DNA of 64,000 bases. Origin: Branchiostoma belcheri. Taxonomy: Eukaryota > Chordata > Leptocardii > Amphioxiformes > Branchiostomatidae. The DNA is taken from positions 2,034,673 to 2,098,672 of the forward strand of contig NW_017804109.1 in NCBI RefSeq assembly GCF_001625305.1, read 5' to 3'. The position numbers and the translations under genes were made by a program. Positions 12,301 through 27,300 of this stretch are shown piece after piece (the stretch's first letter is position 1; the number at the start of each line of letters is the position of its first letter). The notes under the pieces were generated by a model. The model was not told the DNA's origin, ran no database searches, and was given only the letters and a program-made list of their open reading frames with translations.

Positions 12301-15300
12301 GTGTGTGAAGATTTAATATACTCCGCAAGAATCTCATCAGCAAATTTCTATAACTTTTACCTTCAGTACAAACAACCAGCTTCCGTCTTATCAAAGATTG
12401 ATGCAAATTTCTGTGATTTCACCTTCAGTACAAACAACCAGCTTCCGTCGGAAGACGACTGCACGCGCTGCCTGGCCGGGTACTTCTGCCCAGAGTATCA
12501 CATGACTGACAAGCCCGACGACCACGGCGACACGTACAAGTGTGCCGCGGGCTACTACTGCGGCCGCGGGTCCAACACCTCCCAGCCGCTCAACGAAACC
12601 TTCGGAGACATATGTCCTACAGGTGGGTGGGAAGGGTTTCTCAAAGTGCATGATTTTTTGTAGCTTTGATGTGATCCACTTCACTTTACGATCACAAAAC
12701 TGTTAATAGTCTCAACATTGTTTTTACATTGTATTTCTTGTACACAGTTAGATTCTTGTGATTGGTACCAGCTTGTTTTTGTTATTTTTGTTGGTGGGTA
12801 GGAAGGGTTTCTCAAAGTTTGTGATTTTGTAGCTTTGACGGGATCCACTTTACTTTCGCGCTGGCTCACAAAACTGTAATATCTTTGACGGTTTTTCTTT
12901 TGACTTTTTTCATTTCTTGTATACGATTAGGTAGATTAAAAACAACATGTCTTGGTTGTTTTTGTTATTTTTGTCATCCATCTTGTATTTTGTATATATG
13001 TATTTTGTATAAATGCATTATTTTGCTTTTTTGTCTGATCCTCTTTCAATAGATGTGAATAGATTAAAATAAATTTGATTTTGATTCAAGATGGCCTTAT
13101 TAGTTGCAGTTACATTGTAGTTGGAGTTACAGTAGGCAATGTACAATCAGTCCACATGCATAAAAGCTGAATGTGAAAACAAACCGATGTTCCGTTCCAG
13201 GGCACTACTGTCCACTGGGGTCCTCAGCTGCACAGCCATGCGAGGCGGGGACGTTTGCAAACGAGACTGGACAGTCTTCCTGTGACCAGTGTCCAGAGGT
13301 AGGGCTAGACTTCATTATCAATCTGTGGTAACATCCAGCTAGGTCTCTAAAGTACTTCTCCTGCCCTTCTGGAGACTGCTGTTCTGCAGTTCTTACATGA
13401 GTTGATAGGTGGCTCTTCTGTGTTACAGGGGTTCTACTGTGAGAGCGGCACGTCCATACCTGGTTCCTGTCCTGCCGGGTACTACTGCCCAGCCGGCACA
13501 GACAGCCAGTTTAAGAACCCGTGTCCACAGGGAAAGTACAACAACCTCACGGAGAGAACAGCCGGCGCAGCCTGCCTGTCCTGTCCTCCAGGGTACGTAA
13601 CTCCTTTTCTACTCTGTGAGATATGTATATTAAATGAAGCATGTGTGCGTGAGTGTGACTGTGTGTGTTTTTGTATGTGTGTGCCTGTGTGTGTGTGTGT
13701 GTGTGTGCTCATGTGCCCGAGTGTGTGCGTGCGTGTGTGCATGTGTGTTACATGTACATGTGTGTGTGTGTGTGTATGTGTTAGATGTACATGTGTGTCT
13801 GTGTGTGCATGCGTGTGTGTGTGTATGTGTGTGTAGTTAGAAATGTTAGATGTCCGACTAAGCGTCGCCCCTACCTTACAGGTCCTACTGCCAGACCCCG
13901 GGCCTGGCCTGGCCCACAGGCGAGTGTGATCCGGGCTGGTTCTGTACGATCGGAGCGAAGTCGGGCCAGCCGGGGACGGTAGCGGAGGGCGGGCGCTGCT
14001 CTCCCGGCCAGTTCTGTCCCGGCGGCAGCTCTGTGGCGACCCCCTGCACCCCCGGGATGTACTGTGATAACCACGGGCTGGCTGAGCCCACCGGGAACTG
14101 TACTGCTGGGTACTACTGTCTGCTGGGGGCCAGTACGGACATGCCTAGAAATGACACCACAGGTAGGACTAGTACATTTACTTACGTTACAAAAATGCAC
14201 TGCTTTCACTGCTTAGCACTCAGCATTTACAAGACAGAGTATGGGAAGGTCTTGCAGACTAGCTTCCTGCTATAATACATTGTAGTTTTTGCCCAAAAGC
14301 TTCCAAAATGTAGATGGGTGCCACCTATGCATATGCTTACCTTTAATAACTAAAGTTCACAGGTATGACATTACATACATTACAAAAAAATGTGCTGCTT
14401 TCTCTAGATCCCTAGAAGCTAAGAACAGGACTAGAATCTGAAGTTTTCCATATTTCCAGGTGACGCCTGCCCCATGGGTCACTACTGTCCAGAGGGAAGC
14501 AGCAGTGGAACCACCTGCCCACCTGGCACCTTCTCCAACGTCACAGGTAAGTCACATCTCACCTGTCCATGCACCTGGTACCTTCTCCAACGTCACAGGT
14601 AAGTCACATCTCACCTGTCCATGCACCTGGTACCTTCTCTAACGTCACAGGTAAGTCACATAAGCCAAATTTGATGAAACATGAAAGTTATCTGTGTAAC
14701 TTGGTATGATTATGTTGTAAAAGCTAAAACTTAGTGTTGCACCGCTTGGGAATGGACCCGTCTACTGCAGCTTCTGGGACGTGACCTCAGAAACATGTGA
14801 TTGCTTGATTTCTCAGTGTATATGTCTTAAACACTGGTCACCAGAAATTTCATAAAAAACTATAGGTGATGTGTGTCTTTAAACCTGCAATAAAGATTAT
14901 TCATTTATTGCTATACCAGGTAACAGGGAGCTGGGAGACTGCTATGAGTGCACCATGGGGAGTTACTGTGAAGGGTTTGGGAACGTAGAGCCGAGCGGCC
15001 TGTGTGCGGCCGGGTACTACTGCCCGGGGGGGCAGAACACATCCACACCTCTGGAGTACCAGTGCCCTCAGGGTCAGTCTTTTTTGTTATTATTGTTCAA
15101 TCATACTGATAAAAACACACAAAACAATGAACTACATAAAAGCATCTATTAGACAGCTAGTTTAGTCCTAATAAACAAATATTGATACCATCCTCTCTTA
15201 ATGTCAACTCATTGAAACATTGGTCATTCAGACTTGAAGATAAAGGTTTGCAATTGCCAACCAGCTGCTATGGTGGTAAGACTGTAACCATTGTTTAATG

Positions 15301-18300
15301 GTCTCTCCTTTGGCCAGTGATTACAGCCTTGCCACTGAAGGCACTGCTTGGAGATTAATACAGACAGCCATAAATACAGTGAGATATCTCGTGTTAGAAT
15401 GCTGTTTACTTCCAGTCTGACATCCAGTCTCTGTCTCATGCCTACAGGGCATTACTGTGAGGTGGGCAGTACTGAGCCGGTCCGCTGTGAGTCCGGCTCC
15501 TACCAGGACCAGCTGGGCCAGCCTGGCTGTAAGGAGTGTCCGGCTGGGTACTTCTGCGATAACACCATGGACCCGGTCGTGCTGTATAACAACACTCTCT
15601 GTCTGGAAGGTAACTGTACAAACTCTAACTTCGTGTCAAATTTTCAGTGTCTTTCACTGTAGTTCTACTATTACCTTCTGTGGTAGGACGTAGAGATTTT
15701 GTGTTGTATGTAATTTATGTTCAGAATAATTCTGTAGTACTGAAACTACAACTGTGTTGTAGTCTGCAGTGCATTCAAATTATTACATATTTGCAGTGTC
15801 ATGGTGGAGAGTGAAAACAGAAATAAAACCCCTCCAAAAGATTTGAGATTTACAGTGTAGGTTTTGAGATTCACAGAATGCGTCACAGTGCATGACTCCA
15901 CCTTTCTTTAATTCATAGAATTTGTTGTGCTCTACATTTTATCACTGGATTCGCATTTTGATTGACACCTGGTCTTCTGTGCTAACTTGCTTCCTGTAGG
16001 TTACTTCTGCCCTCCTCGTACTAAGTACGCAATGGAGCACCCCTGTCCCCGGGGGAGTTTCAGTAACACCACTGGGCTGAGCTCGGAGAGTGACTGCATC
16101 CCCTGCCCAGGAGGGTACTACTGTGATGAGCTGGCACAGACTTCCTACACCAAGCTGTGTGCTGCAGGGTACAGAAACTCTTCTGTTCTGCTAAAATAAT
16201 GCAAACAGTCATGTTCAACATGTGCCAAAAAACAGTTACTCAAGCAACAGTTACTGGATATGATTTTGGAAACGGTCAGACGTTTCAGCTAGTACCCCAC
16301 TAGCTTTCGTCAGTGACTGAGATACCAGAGGAGAAATGCAGGTTTATAAGCACAAACTATTGATTGATATGTAATTAAAAGTCATGTTCAACATGGTCTC
16401 AAGGTTGGGATAAAAGCCATAAATGTGATGGGCACACAAAAGAATTTAAGGTCATGGGTTCAATGCCCATTGGCACTGTACTTTCCTCTCTAGTCCCTCT
16501 ACTGGTGGTTAGGGTACAAGGTAGACATAAACAATTTTAAACATGGCACCGTCAATGTTGGCTATCCATCTGAGATTCTAGTTAATGACAACTAACTTTG
16601 CAGAGTAGTACCAAGCAATTTTATCCTAAGGGTTGTACTATCTGTAACGAAACAAGGTCAGTGCAGAGTGAATGAGGACTGGTGTAACAAACTTAAATTG
16701 ACATTCTCCAAAGTTTACACTTTTAAGTCGATCTTATTTCTCATGAACATTTTTGTAGAAATCATCTTTAGTGTTAGTTATGAAGTAAGATGTTGTGGAA
16801 CGATCTACCATATCATGTTAAGACACTGAGTAACCTTCTCAGGTTCAAGAAAGTCATCGTAAACAGTGTCACATGAACCCGACCTCTAGTTTTTAAATTG
16901 TTAATATTGATTTGTGCGTTCCTTTTGATGTTTAATGTATTTTTGTCTTTTTAAATGTATGCACTGTATTCACTATTTTCTATGTATATATGTGACGATG
17001 TACCAGTCCTGTATTTGAGCCTTGGAAGATTAGGCCTGCGGGGCTAAAAGGCTTCGAAATAAATGAAATAAATAAATGAAATGAGATTTTCGCCCTGTAA
17101 CCAGGTACTACTGTAGACGAGGTGCTATCGAGTCCACCCCTAACCAGACGGAGGACGCTAACTCCTGCCCGGCTGGGTTCTACTGTCCGGAGGGGACAGC
17201 CGAGCCGCGGAAGTGCGACCTGGGAACCTTCTCTGACAACCCCAACCTGGTCAGCGCCGAGCAGTGTCTCAACTGCACCGAAGGTACGGATAGGAGTTCA
17301 TTATGGAGCATGCGTGTGAATGGAATGGAAACAGACTGTTTCTGATCTTAAAAAGAACATGTTAATATCATTATGATAACATTGGTAAAAAAATAACAAA
17401 AAATAACTTCTAAAAGTGTTTTCCTTTCTAAGATGTTTTATGTACTCAGACCTGCTGTCAGCTCTTCATACTTTTCATGGTGAATTATTTATGGAGTGCA
17501 ATATGATAGCCATGATAGTTGTTTTTCTGTTGTTTATCTGTTGTTGTTTACCTGTTGTTGTTTATCTGTTGTTCTCAGGCATGTACTGTGGAGAGTACAA
17601 CATGACAGCACCCAGTGGGGAGTGTTGGGCGGGGTTCTACTGTCCCGAGGGCTCCCCAGACCCAGACTGGATCGCCTGTCCACACGGGCACTTCTGTACT
17701 AACGGCACGCATACGCCCGAACCATGCCCTAGGGGTGAGGGTTTCCACTTTACTCCCTTTGTTATTTGTTTGACTACTTGTGTACCTAATTATGGTTTTT
17801 AGATTTTTATTATATTAAGATTCATATCATAGTTTGCTTTATAACGGTGACTTTTTTGTACATTGTTTTTTTTTCATTAATTTTTTTAAAACGGTGAAAA
17901 TTCAGTAAGACATCTTGTATCTTACTGTTATCTTACTGTTTTTTCACAAATTACTTAAACACATTGCAAGTCTACCCCAAAAGGCATACTGCACTGCCCA
18001 TGCATAGTGCTGAATGTCCTGTAACTGATCATGAGATGGTACATGTACAATGTATAGTAATATCAGAAGATCAGTATTTAGTAGACGGGATTCATTCCTC
18101 AAGCTAACCAACATCTGGCACATACAGTCGTCCCTCAGTAAGACACCTGTGCGGTATGCCTGCTAGGGTAGACATGCAATGTGTAAGTAAGGCTAACAAA
18201 ATGCTAACAGTAAGATACAAGATGTCTTACTGAAGATCATTCAGAGCCTGTTTTGATGACACTCCATGGTTTATATTGATCAGGTGCGTTTTCTAATGAG

Positions 18301-21300
18301 ACCCACCTGAAGATATTATCAAATGAAGGTATTTTACCCAAAATATGTAGCGACATATGCTTGGTGCTTGGTCTTGATCATGAGGTGGTAGATGTACAAT
18401 GTATAGTAATGTCAGAAGATCATTCAGAGCCTGTTTTGATCACACTCCTTGGTTTATGTTGATCAGGTACGTTTTCCAACGAGACCCACCTGAAGTCAGC
18501 AGGAGAGTGTTACCAGTGCACGCCCGGCCAGTACTGTGAGACTGAGGGCCTGACAGAGCCAACGGGGTCCTGCGGAGAAGGTGGGAAGGATTTTATTATC
18601 AAATGAAGTTATTTTACCCAAAATGCACACTGTTTAGTGACATATACAGTTCTCTTGTCCAACTGCCTTACATTTAGGCCATAGGTTCACATGTCATCAT
18701 TAAACACTTAAGTCTTGATAATTATGTAACCAAAAAAAAAAAAAAATTTAAAAAGAATCAACTTGTGAATTTGGTTTGAAGGAAGTCAGTTATCAACAAG
18801 ATTCATGAGACCAACAAATGTTGTGGAAAATAATTCAAAAGTATATTTTATGTTGTGTCTTAAGTGTAATGTTTGCCAGCTTTTTCTAGATGCTCATATT
18901 AATCATTGACATTATATATATATATTTAAAAACTCTTCCCCAGGTTACTACTGCCCTGAGGGAACTGTTCACAGAGAGCCAAATGACACGTACTGCCCCA
19001 TCGGTCACTACTGCCCGGGCGGCGTGTCTTTACCTCTGCCATGTAGGAACAACAGTCATGTAAGTCAATCGTGTTTTTTTTTTTAATCTTTCTCATTGCT
19101 TCATTCTGCTGTTTGATTGACTTTTGATAGCGTTTTGCAGTGATTTACTTTTAACCCTTAGACTTTAGGTCCTCCTACGCCTACAGGCACATTGGGTAGC
19201 ATCCAGTTCTATGATTTAGAGAGAAAAAATGTAGCTTGCCCCTTATAAAAAAAGATTAAAACTTTGAATACATTGCACTTATTGCAGTTGCCATTTTCTT
19301 GTTTTCTCACTTTGCAAGAAGGCTTTTGTGGGGAGCTGTGAATGCATACCGCTCTTTCTTGGCTTAATAGAGGCTCAATTTTGGAGGAAGCAAATAAAAG
19401 TAAATGTAGAAAATATATTAAATAGATGCAAAATTGACTTGTTCTAATATCAAATCCGCCCCCCTCCCCCCAGGTGAACCACACCCATGCAGTGATGTGC
19501 TACAGCTGCGAGGCCGGGTACTTCTGCGAGGCGGCAGGGGTACAGACCATCTGCCCAGCCGGCTACTACTGCCCCCAGGGCACGGGGTCTGACCTGCGCG
19601 CCTGTCCCCGTGGTACCTACAGCGACCAGCAGGGTCTGTACGCGCTTGAGCAGTGCAAGCCCTGCGATGCTGGGAGGTACTGTGACGAGGAACATCTCAG
19701 CTCACCTGCTGGTAGGGAGAAATGACCTGCTACTTATAATCTTTTAACTTGATATCCATTTTGTTCCTGCCTTTTTATAGGCAAAGTACACATATGGAGT
19801 ACAATATGTTTTATGATCCACCAATAAAATGAATTAAAATTTTTTTTAAAAAGGCAGGTACAGATAGGAAAAACGACTGATACCAATTTGATATTTCTGT
19901 ATTCTGTTCCAATACGACTTTTGCTCTGTTCCTTTATGAATTGTAACATGAGTCCAGCCTTGTTAGCTGTTATCTGCTAAAGTGCAGGACTACAAGGCTG
20001 TACTCCTGAGGCTAGATGAATTGCTGATTTCTGTCCTCCAGGCCTGTGTACAGCCGGTCACTACTGCGTGTACGGCGTGGACAGAACCAATCCTGACGGG
20101 GACAACGTCACGTCCGCATCCAACAGCTCCGACTGTCCGTACCACGACGGTGCCATGACGGGTTATGGTGGGATCTGTCCCCAAGGCCACTACTGTCCTA
20201 ACGGCACAGACTACCCCAATCCCTGCGCCCCGGGTACATACGCCCCAACAACAGGCATGGCAGAGTGCCTCACGTGTGAACAAGGTAAGGAAAATGCAGA
20301 ACCAACTATTGTCTCTGTGGCCACATTCCAAGGATCTTAAAATTGATGGGGCTGAATTGCAGTCAGTTCTGTAGTGGCAGCTTACATGACCTGATTATTA
20401 TAGGACTGTAAAGTTTTTGACCTCATGATCAGACAAAGATGGACACATTTTCCAAGTGTGATGGGTTCTTTTATATGGTCGAGGTGTGGCACTTCTCAAA
20501 AAGGGGGCCTCCATATTTTAGCTTAAGTTAGCTTTTCAAACCTATAGCATTTATACTAGTTTATGCATATAATCAATTAATAACCTTGCTTGTATTTGGA
20601 TTCCAACCAGGAAATTGGTGAAGTTATAAAAATGATAATTCATGAATCATTATGTCTTGAATTTGTAAACGTGGCAGATTTATAATTTATGATTCTTTCA
20701 TCCTTGACACCCCTGTAGGTTACTACTGCCCGAACGCCACCGTGGACTATGCAGACAACCCGTGTCCCTCAGGGCACTACTGCCCCGCCGGCACACATCA
20801 GGGCAATGACAACCCCTGCAGCCCCGGCACCTTCAACAACAAGACTGGCAGCTACGACCCGGCCGACTGTGTGTCCTGCCCAGGTACGGAAACTGTCCTG
20901 TGTTAGTGGTCAAGTCGTGCAGAAACTGTCCTATTTTGTTGTAAATTTGTGCTGAAACTGTCTTGTTTTTTTAGGTCCAGGCCCAGGGGTCATTTTTCAC
21001 ATTGTTTCACAGTTCCAGTTACAATTCCCCCTTCCCTCTAGGTTGCTCCTACTGCGACTTAGTGGCCTCTGCGATGCCGGGTACTACTGCTCAGGGCAGT
21101 ATACTGTACTGTTAAGTTAACCCTACTGCCCCCTTCACTCTAGGTGGCTCCTACTGTGACACCAGTGGCCTGTCCAACCCCAGTGGACTATGTGATGCCG
21201 GGTACTACTGCTCAGTAGCCTCCACCACAGCCACCCCCAGTGGGACGGGTGGAGACAAGTGCCAGGCTGGCTACTACTGTCCCCAAGGAGCGTCCTTTCC

Positions 21301-24300
21301 AAAGGCCTGCGACCCAGGCTACTACTGTGCTGTGGATGGCCTCAACCAGACGTCTGGGGAATGTGATCCAGGTAGGCTACTATTCTCCTCTTCTAGCACA
21401 TTTCTCAAGGTTTAAAAGCTGTTAAAAGGAAGGATTCTTCTGCTGAATTCTTCTGCAGTAATTATTACAATTTGGGTGTTAGAACTTGAATTTAGAGTGT
21501 TTTATTCTTTTCGTGGACCTATGGCTACTGGCTATGTGAGTAAGTGAGTGAGTGAGTGATTCATTATTTTCTAAAAATTAATTCTGTCGTATTTTGTTTG
21601 CCTCAGGTTTCTACTGTACCTCCATGGCTGTGCTGTCCAATCCACAAGATGGCAATGTCACAGGTAAGACGGTCACTTCCAACTACATTTCATACAAACC
21701 TGTTTATGATATGAAAGTGTTATAACAGGATTACCTGGTGCAGGCCACCATAAGAGACTTACTAATGTAGGAGATGAAAGCAAATCCAAAGGATACACTG
21801 TAAAGTAAGCATAATTCACAAATTTTTAAAAGTTGCAGTTTGGTCATTTACTACAGTTGGTTGACCCATATTCTACTTTGAAACAAAAACCGTTTTACCC
21901 AATATTAAATCTTTCTCATTGCTCCATTCTGCTGTTTGATTGATTTGTTAAAGCCTTTTGCACAGTGATTTACTTTTAACCCTTAGACTTTGGGTCCTCC
22001 TGCGCCTACAGGCACATTGGGTAGCATCCAGTTCTATGATTTAGAGAGAAAAAATGTAGCTTGGCCCTACCCAAATTTCCTGTCTGTTTCCCCAGGTGCA
22101 GTTTGATCATAACTGCAGTTGGTTGGCTAATTCTACTTTGAAACAAAAAACGTTTTACCCAAAACTAGTAGATTTCCTGTCTGTTTCCCCAGGTGACATC
22201 TGCCCCCAGGGTGCGTACTGCCCCCCTGCCTCCCCCTCCCCCAGACTCTGCCCCCCTGGGTACTTCCTGAACAGCACGAGGAACGACGACCTGTCAGACT
22301 GCCAGACCTGCACGGCCGGGATGTACTGTGGGGAGAACGGGCTGGCCCAGCCCACCGCCCCCTGCGCCCAGGGGTACTACTGCCCCGGGGGTCAGGAGGT
22401 GGCCACACCGCACGAGTTCAACTGTACTCTGGGTAGGTGGACAGACTTGTGTATTCACTTAAAACTTCTTGCCTCACCAGGCCACTACTGGCTAGCAGGT
22501 CAGATGTGCCTGGAAGTTTGCACCATTGTTACACTATTTAACTGGAAGTTTGTGTACTGGGTACTATTGTACTATTGTACTATTGTCTATACCTTAATCC
22601 TCACCAGACTACTACTACCCATCAGGTCAGAGGTGCCTCGAAGTTTGCACTATTGTACTGTTAACATTTCTCTCATCCCCAGGTCATTACTGCCCGGCCG
22701 GGAGTGTACTGCCGATCCGCTGTCCATCAGGGCAGTACCAGGACCAGGAGGGGCAGTGGGGGTGTAAGAACTGCCCTCCTGGGTACTACTGCGATAATGT
22801 GAAGGAACCGGTGGTGCTGTACAACAGCTCAGCTTGTCCAGAAGGTGGGTTTTGAGTGTGAGCTATTGACAGATTGCATGAGCAAATGATCATAAATGTC
22901 CACCACAGATTTTTTTACCAGAGTCCTGTGGCCAACTTCGAGAGTTATGTTCCAATGTCTTCCAGCATCTGTACAGAGCAAAATGTATCACAGAGAGCAT
23001 TCTGTAGCAACAACTCCTGTGCTGTAAAATGTGAACCAGACAGATTTGATGGACGATCAATCACCCAAATCTTGGCTGAATAAAACTTGCTTTAAAAGAA
23101 TTTCTTTACACAATGGCTAACAACCTGATGAAACTATTCACGGGTGGGGTATGGCAGACAGCAAAATAACTTCTACATAATCAGGTATACATACAGTTAA
23201 TGAAATTTGCAACTATATTTCCAGGCTACTACTGTCCTAATGGCACTCGTTACGCTAACGAGTTCCCCTGTCCGCGGGGGACGTTTGGTAACCTGACACA
23301 CCGGGAGAGAGTCAACGACTGCCAGCCCTGCAGCGGCGGACACTACTGCGAGACCGAGGGCCTCACCCAACCCACTGGGCCCTGCAGTCCCGGATACTTC
23401 TGCAAGGTGGCGTCCAACTCCTCCACCCCAGGGTTTGGCGCAGATGCTGACGAGTGCCCAGTGGGGCACTACTGCCCGGAGGGGACGGCATCCCCCTTAG
23501 CGTGTCCGCCCGGCACGTATAACCCGAGCATGCAGAGGACAGACATTACAGACTGTCTGAACTGCACAGCTGAGCGCTACTGTCCCTCGTGGGGCATGGA
23601 CCAGCCTGGGCCCGAGTGTGAACCTGGTGAGAAAGCCTTTATGTTTGTTTATCATACAGAGCTGGACTTCACGTTACAGCAAGCTTCTTTATCTGTAGTT
23701 AAGTGTATCTTAGCTGCATGGAAATTGAACTAAACTCAGGTGGAAAACCATCATGTTTTTTTAAGCAAACTGTCTAGTTTCATTGGTAGAAATAGAAAAT
23801 ACTTCTTGCCAAAACTTGCCAGTCTTTGCACAATACTCTTGTGTAATAAAAACCTTAATATGTTACAGGACTTTGACAATCTATTTCTTTCTTTCTTTCT
23901 TTATTGGCAATGACAACAGGTCAAGACACAGGTTATCAAGGCAGTGTAAACTGGTATTAGATAACCCACATGTACAGACGTGCAGACAAACATGAAATAA
24001 GAAATCTACTATAAATACAAGACCTGGAACTACATTCAATTCATTTAATCCTATTTTCAATCAAGGCACAGGTGATCACTCTCATTCTTTCCTCAGGTTT
24101 CTACTGTGAGGCTGGAGCCGACGTTGCGACCTTTGCCCGTTGCACCGCGGGTCACTACTGTCCACAGGGCAGTTCCCACCCGACCCCGTGTGCCGCGGGC
24201 TCCTGGTCCAACACCCCTGGGCTCAGCCATCAGGACAACTGCACGCAATGTCCAGGTAGGGAATACACCAAACATGTTTGCCTTAATAAGCCTTTCTTTA

Positions 24301-27300
24301 TTAATTTGCATGCCAACTATGAATATTGCTTTTACACAGCTTATTGTTTTGTCATGTTTCAATGTTTGCCTTGTTTCTGTTATTCATACAGTGTATTTGT
24401 CCTGAATAAAGTGTTAATAAACAATGAAACAACCATTTATTTTTAATGATAATAGCACTATGTTGAATAAGTGTCAGCATAACTGTACCGAATGTCTATG
24501 TTAAGAGTTTGCACTAAATTACAAGCTCTTTTTGTGTTGTCAATGACAAAGTAGACTTACAATAGAGTAGAGGCATATGACTATTCGGTAATGGTAAAAA
24601 ATGAAGTGTGAGAGTTTTATAAAAACTACCTTTGCTCCCCCCCCCCAGGTGGATTCTACTGTCCGGAGACAGGGATGACTGAAGTGACTCAGCAGTGCTG
24701 GGGAGGGTACTACTGCCCAGGGGGGGACGCTGTTCCCAACCCCCCCTCCACCATCTGTCCCGGGGGGGTGCACTGTCCCAACGGCAGCCAGACTTACCTG
24801 TCCTGCCCAAGCGGCACCTTCGCTAACTACTCAGGTGAGAGGCACACCTGTCAGGTGTTAGACAAGTTTTAAGGTTTTAGGAGAGCTAGTGGTATTTCTT
24901 TTGGGGCCAGAAGCCATATAAAAGGCTGATACCAGAAATATAAAACATGTCATTTGTGTCTTAACTTAGAAAAGCTGTAATATTACAGTAACTCTTTAGT
25001 GAAATATATTGAATCTAAGGCCTTATGCTAAGGTTAGTGATAGAAAAGAGTAGTCCGCGGGGGACGTTCGGTAACCTGACACACCGGAAGAGTGTTGACG
25101 ACTGCCAGCCCTGCAGCGGCGGACACTACTGCGAGACCTAGGGCCTCACCCAGCCCACCGGGCTAATGGCGTAATACATGTACATCAAGATTTAAAAAAA
25201 AAAAACAATAGAAAAAATAAAACGTGTTATTTGTGGGGATCGAACAGGGCATATAACAAATACCTTCCGTTTGGGTCTACAATCAACATTGTATTACTGT
25301 GACATTGTTACAGTTAGTAGTAGTATTTCTTCAACATCTGAAAATGATTGTTTTTAAAGAAATTGCCATAAAGAAAGGGAATCAGACTAAAATAAAGTGT
25401 CCTAGCCTCCTAACCTTGACGTGATAACCGTTGCCCCCCCCCCCAGGTGCTGCTGAGTGTGACCCCTGCCCTGCTGGGTACTACTGCCTGCCTGTTCAGC
25501 CTGAGAACGCCACCATGGCCGCCACCCTCTGTCCACAGGGGTACTTCTGCCCTCAAGGTCGGCAATAGAATGATTGACACAGACTTACTGATAGTATTAA
25601 TAGCCTTACATGACGGTGCCTCCCTCATCCCATTATTGTAATTTTACTATGACTTTGCTAGAGTTTACATGTCCTTTATAGTTACCTTCACTTTACATTT
25701 GTATTGAGAGTTCTTCTTCTTCTTTGTTGTTTTTAATATGTGAAATTTACTTCTATTTTAATATATGATATGATGACTTATTACCTTGATGTTTCAAATT
25801 CCGATATTCTAGTTTTTTTTTAAACCTGAGCTTCGTTTTGTAAATGTCAACACCCCAATTCAGCCTATGGGCTGCGAGATGTGTTTGACATGTTAGTTTA
25901 TGTATGGACAAATAAACCATTACTACTATGTTAGACATAAATCTTCACTCAGTAATGTTGTCCTCTTGTTTAAACTTACATGTAAAGATGTTTAAAGGGT
26001 GGTGTATAATCGTTTCTTTGAAATTCCATGGATTTGACCTTAAAGTGCACCAAAACGTCATTCTTCGCTGCCCCCCTCCCCACAGGTACCGGATTGGACT
26101 GGCAGTCTTGCCCCTCCGGAACCTACAGCGACCAGAGAGGACTGTGGGATACCAGCCAGTGCACGGCTTGTGATGGAGGGACGTACTGCGACGACCTTCA
26201 CCTGACACGACCTGCCGGAAACTGCTCAGCTGGTACGTCAAGGTCAAATTGTAGATAAAACAATCATTCATTCATTCATTTATTTTTTAAATTTATTTGG
26301 ATTAATAAGAAAGAAATAACAGAAAGTGGGAAACCATCCAGTTACAAATCAACACCTAATTTGTCATCTCAAGAAATATAAACAAATGTGGATTCATTCA
26401 TTCATTTATTCGTTCATACAGCTGCAACTAACAGCTGCGTACCTGTGTTACTTTGGAAGTGTGTTCCACTTTGTCATGTTTGTGCCCCCCTCCCCCCTAT
26501 AGGTTACTACTGCAGATCAGGTGTGAACCGACCTGACCCCAGCACCCCAAACACCTGTAGCCAGGTGAGGAACTCCACAGACAACTCGACCGGCTGCCTG
26601 TGTCCGGACCAGACCTATCACACAGGTGAGACTCTACCAGCACAAAGGTTTACAAACTGGTCGTCAGACATAAGATGATAAAAACTAACCCTAACTAAAG
26701 CCTCAAAAATGGATAACGTTAAGTTTTATAAAATTGGATGTGTAACAGCTGTTTACTCCTTTGTTCTCAGTAGACTGTTTTATAAATCTTTGGAAACTAT
26801 GTAAGATTTCTGGTGTCCAAATTCACATTTTCAATGGCAAGTTTGTTCAACATAAATTTCCTATACCCTGTTATGTATTACTGTTACCTGTTCACTGCAG
26901 TTCCAGGTTGAACTATAATTGTGTACAAAATGCCATAAAGCCAGCAGGTCACTTTCAATCGTTTGGTCTCCTATAGGAGATGGATTCCAGTCAGGTTTAT
27001 CATGGTGTGTCATTTGATTATAGTGTACTACTATGTAAAATCTCACTGGTTGTACTAATGCATTACTCAAGTTTATTACCATAAAGCCAACACATCTCTT
27101 TCCTTCATTTTGTCCCGTCCAGGAGATGGTGGCCAGTGCCCGCTGGGTCACTACTGTCCCGAGGGCACCACAGCCCCCCTCCCCTGCCCAGCCGGCACCT
27201 ACAGTAGTGTGCAGGGCCTGGAGGAGTGTAAGGTCTGTCCTGAGGGGTTCTACTGTCTGGACAACAGCACACAGTTCCTAGACACACCCTGTCCTGCTGG

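Noticed and set aside
16226-16345. Tyrosine-recombinase or Penelope element based on the gctagtaccccactagc palindrome
   Set aside because: Only a short motif is present with no coding trace.
22133-22408. Antisense open frames opposite exons 3, 13, 23, 37, 46, 89 and others
   Set aside because: The minus strand of GC-rich Cys-repeat exons is naturally stop-poor. The frames end at exon borders and lack their own signals.
24675-24840. Start of a separate gene at an internal ATG
   Set aside because: Every island extends upstream to an acceptor in the required phase, and no promoter or signal peptide is seen.
25053-25163. Real exon
   Set aside because: No acceptor or donor, and an in-frame stop.
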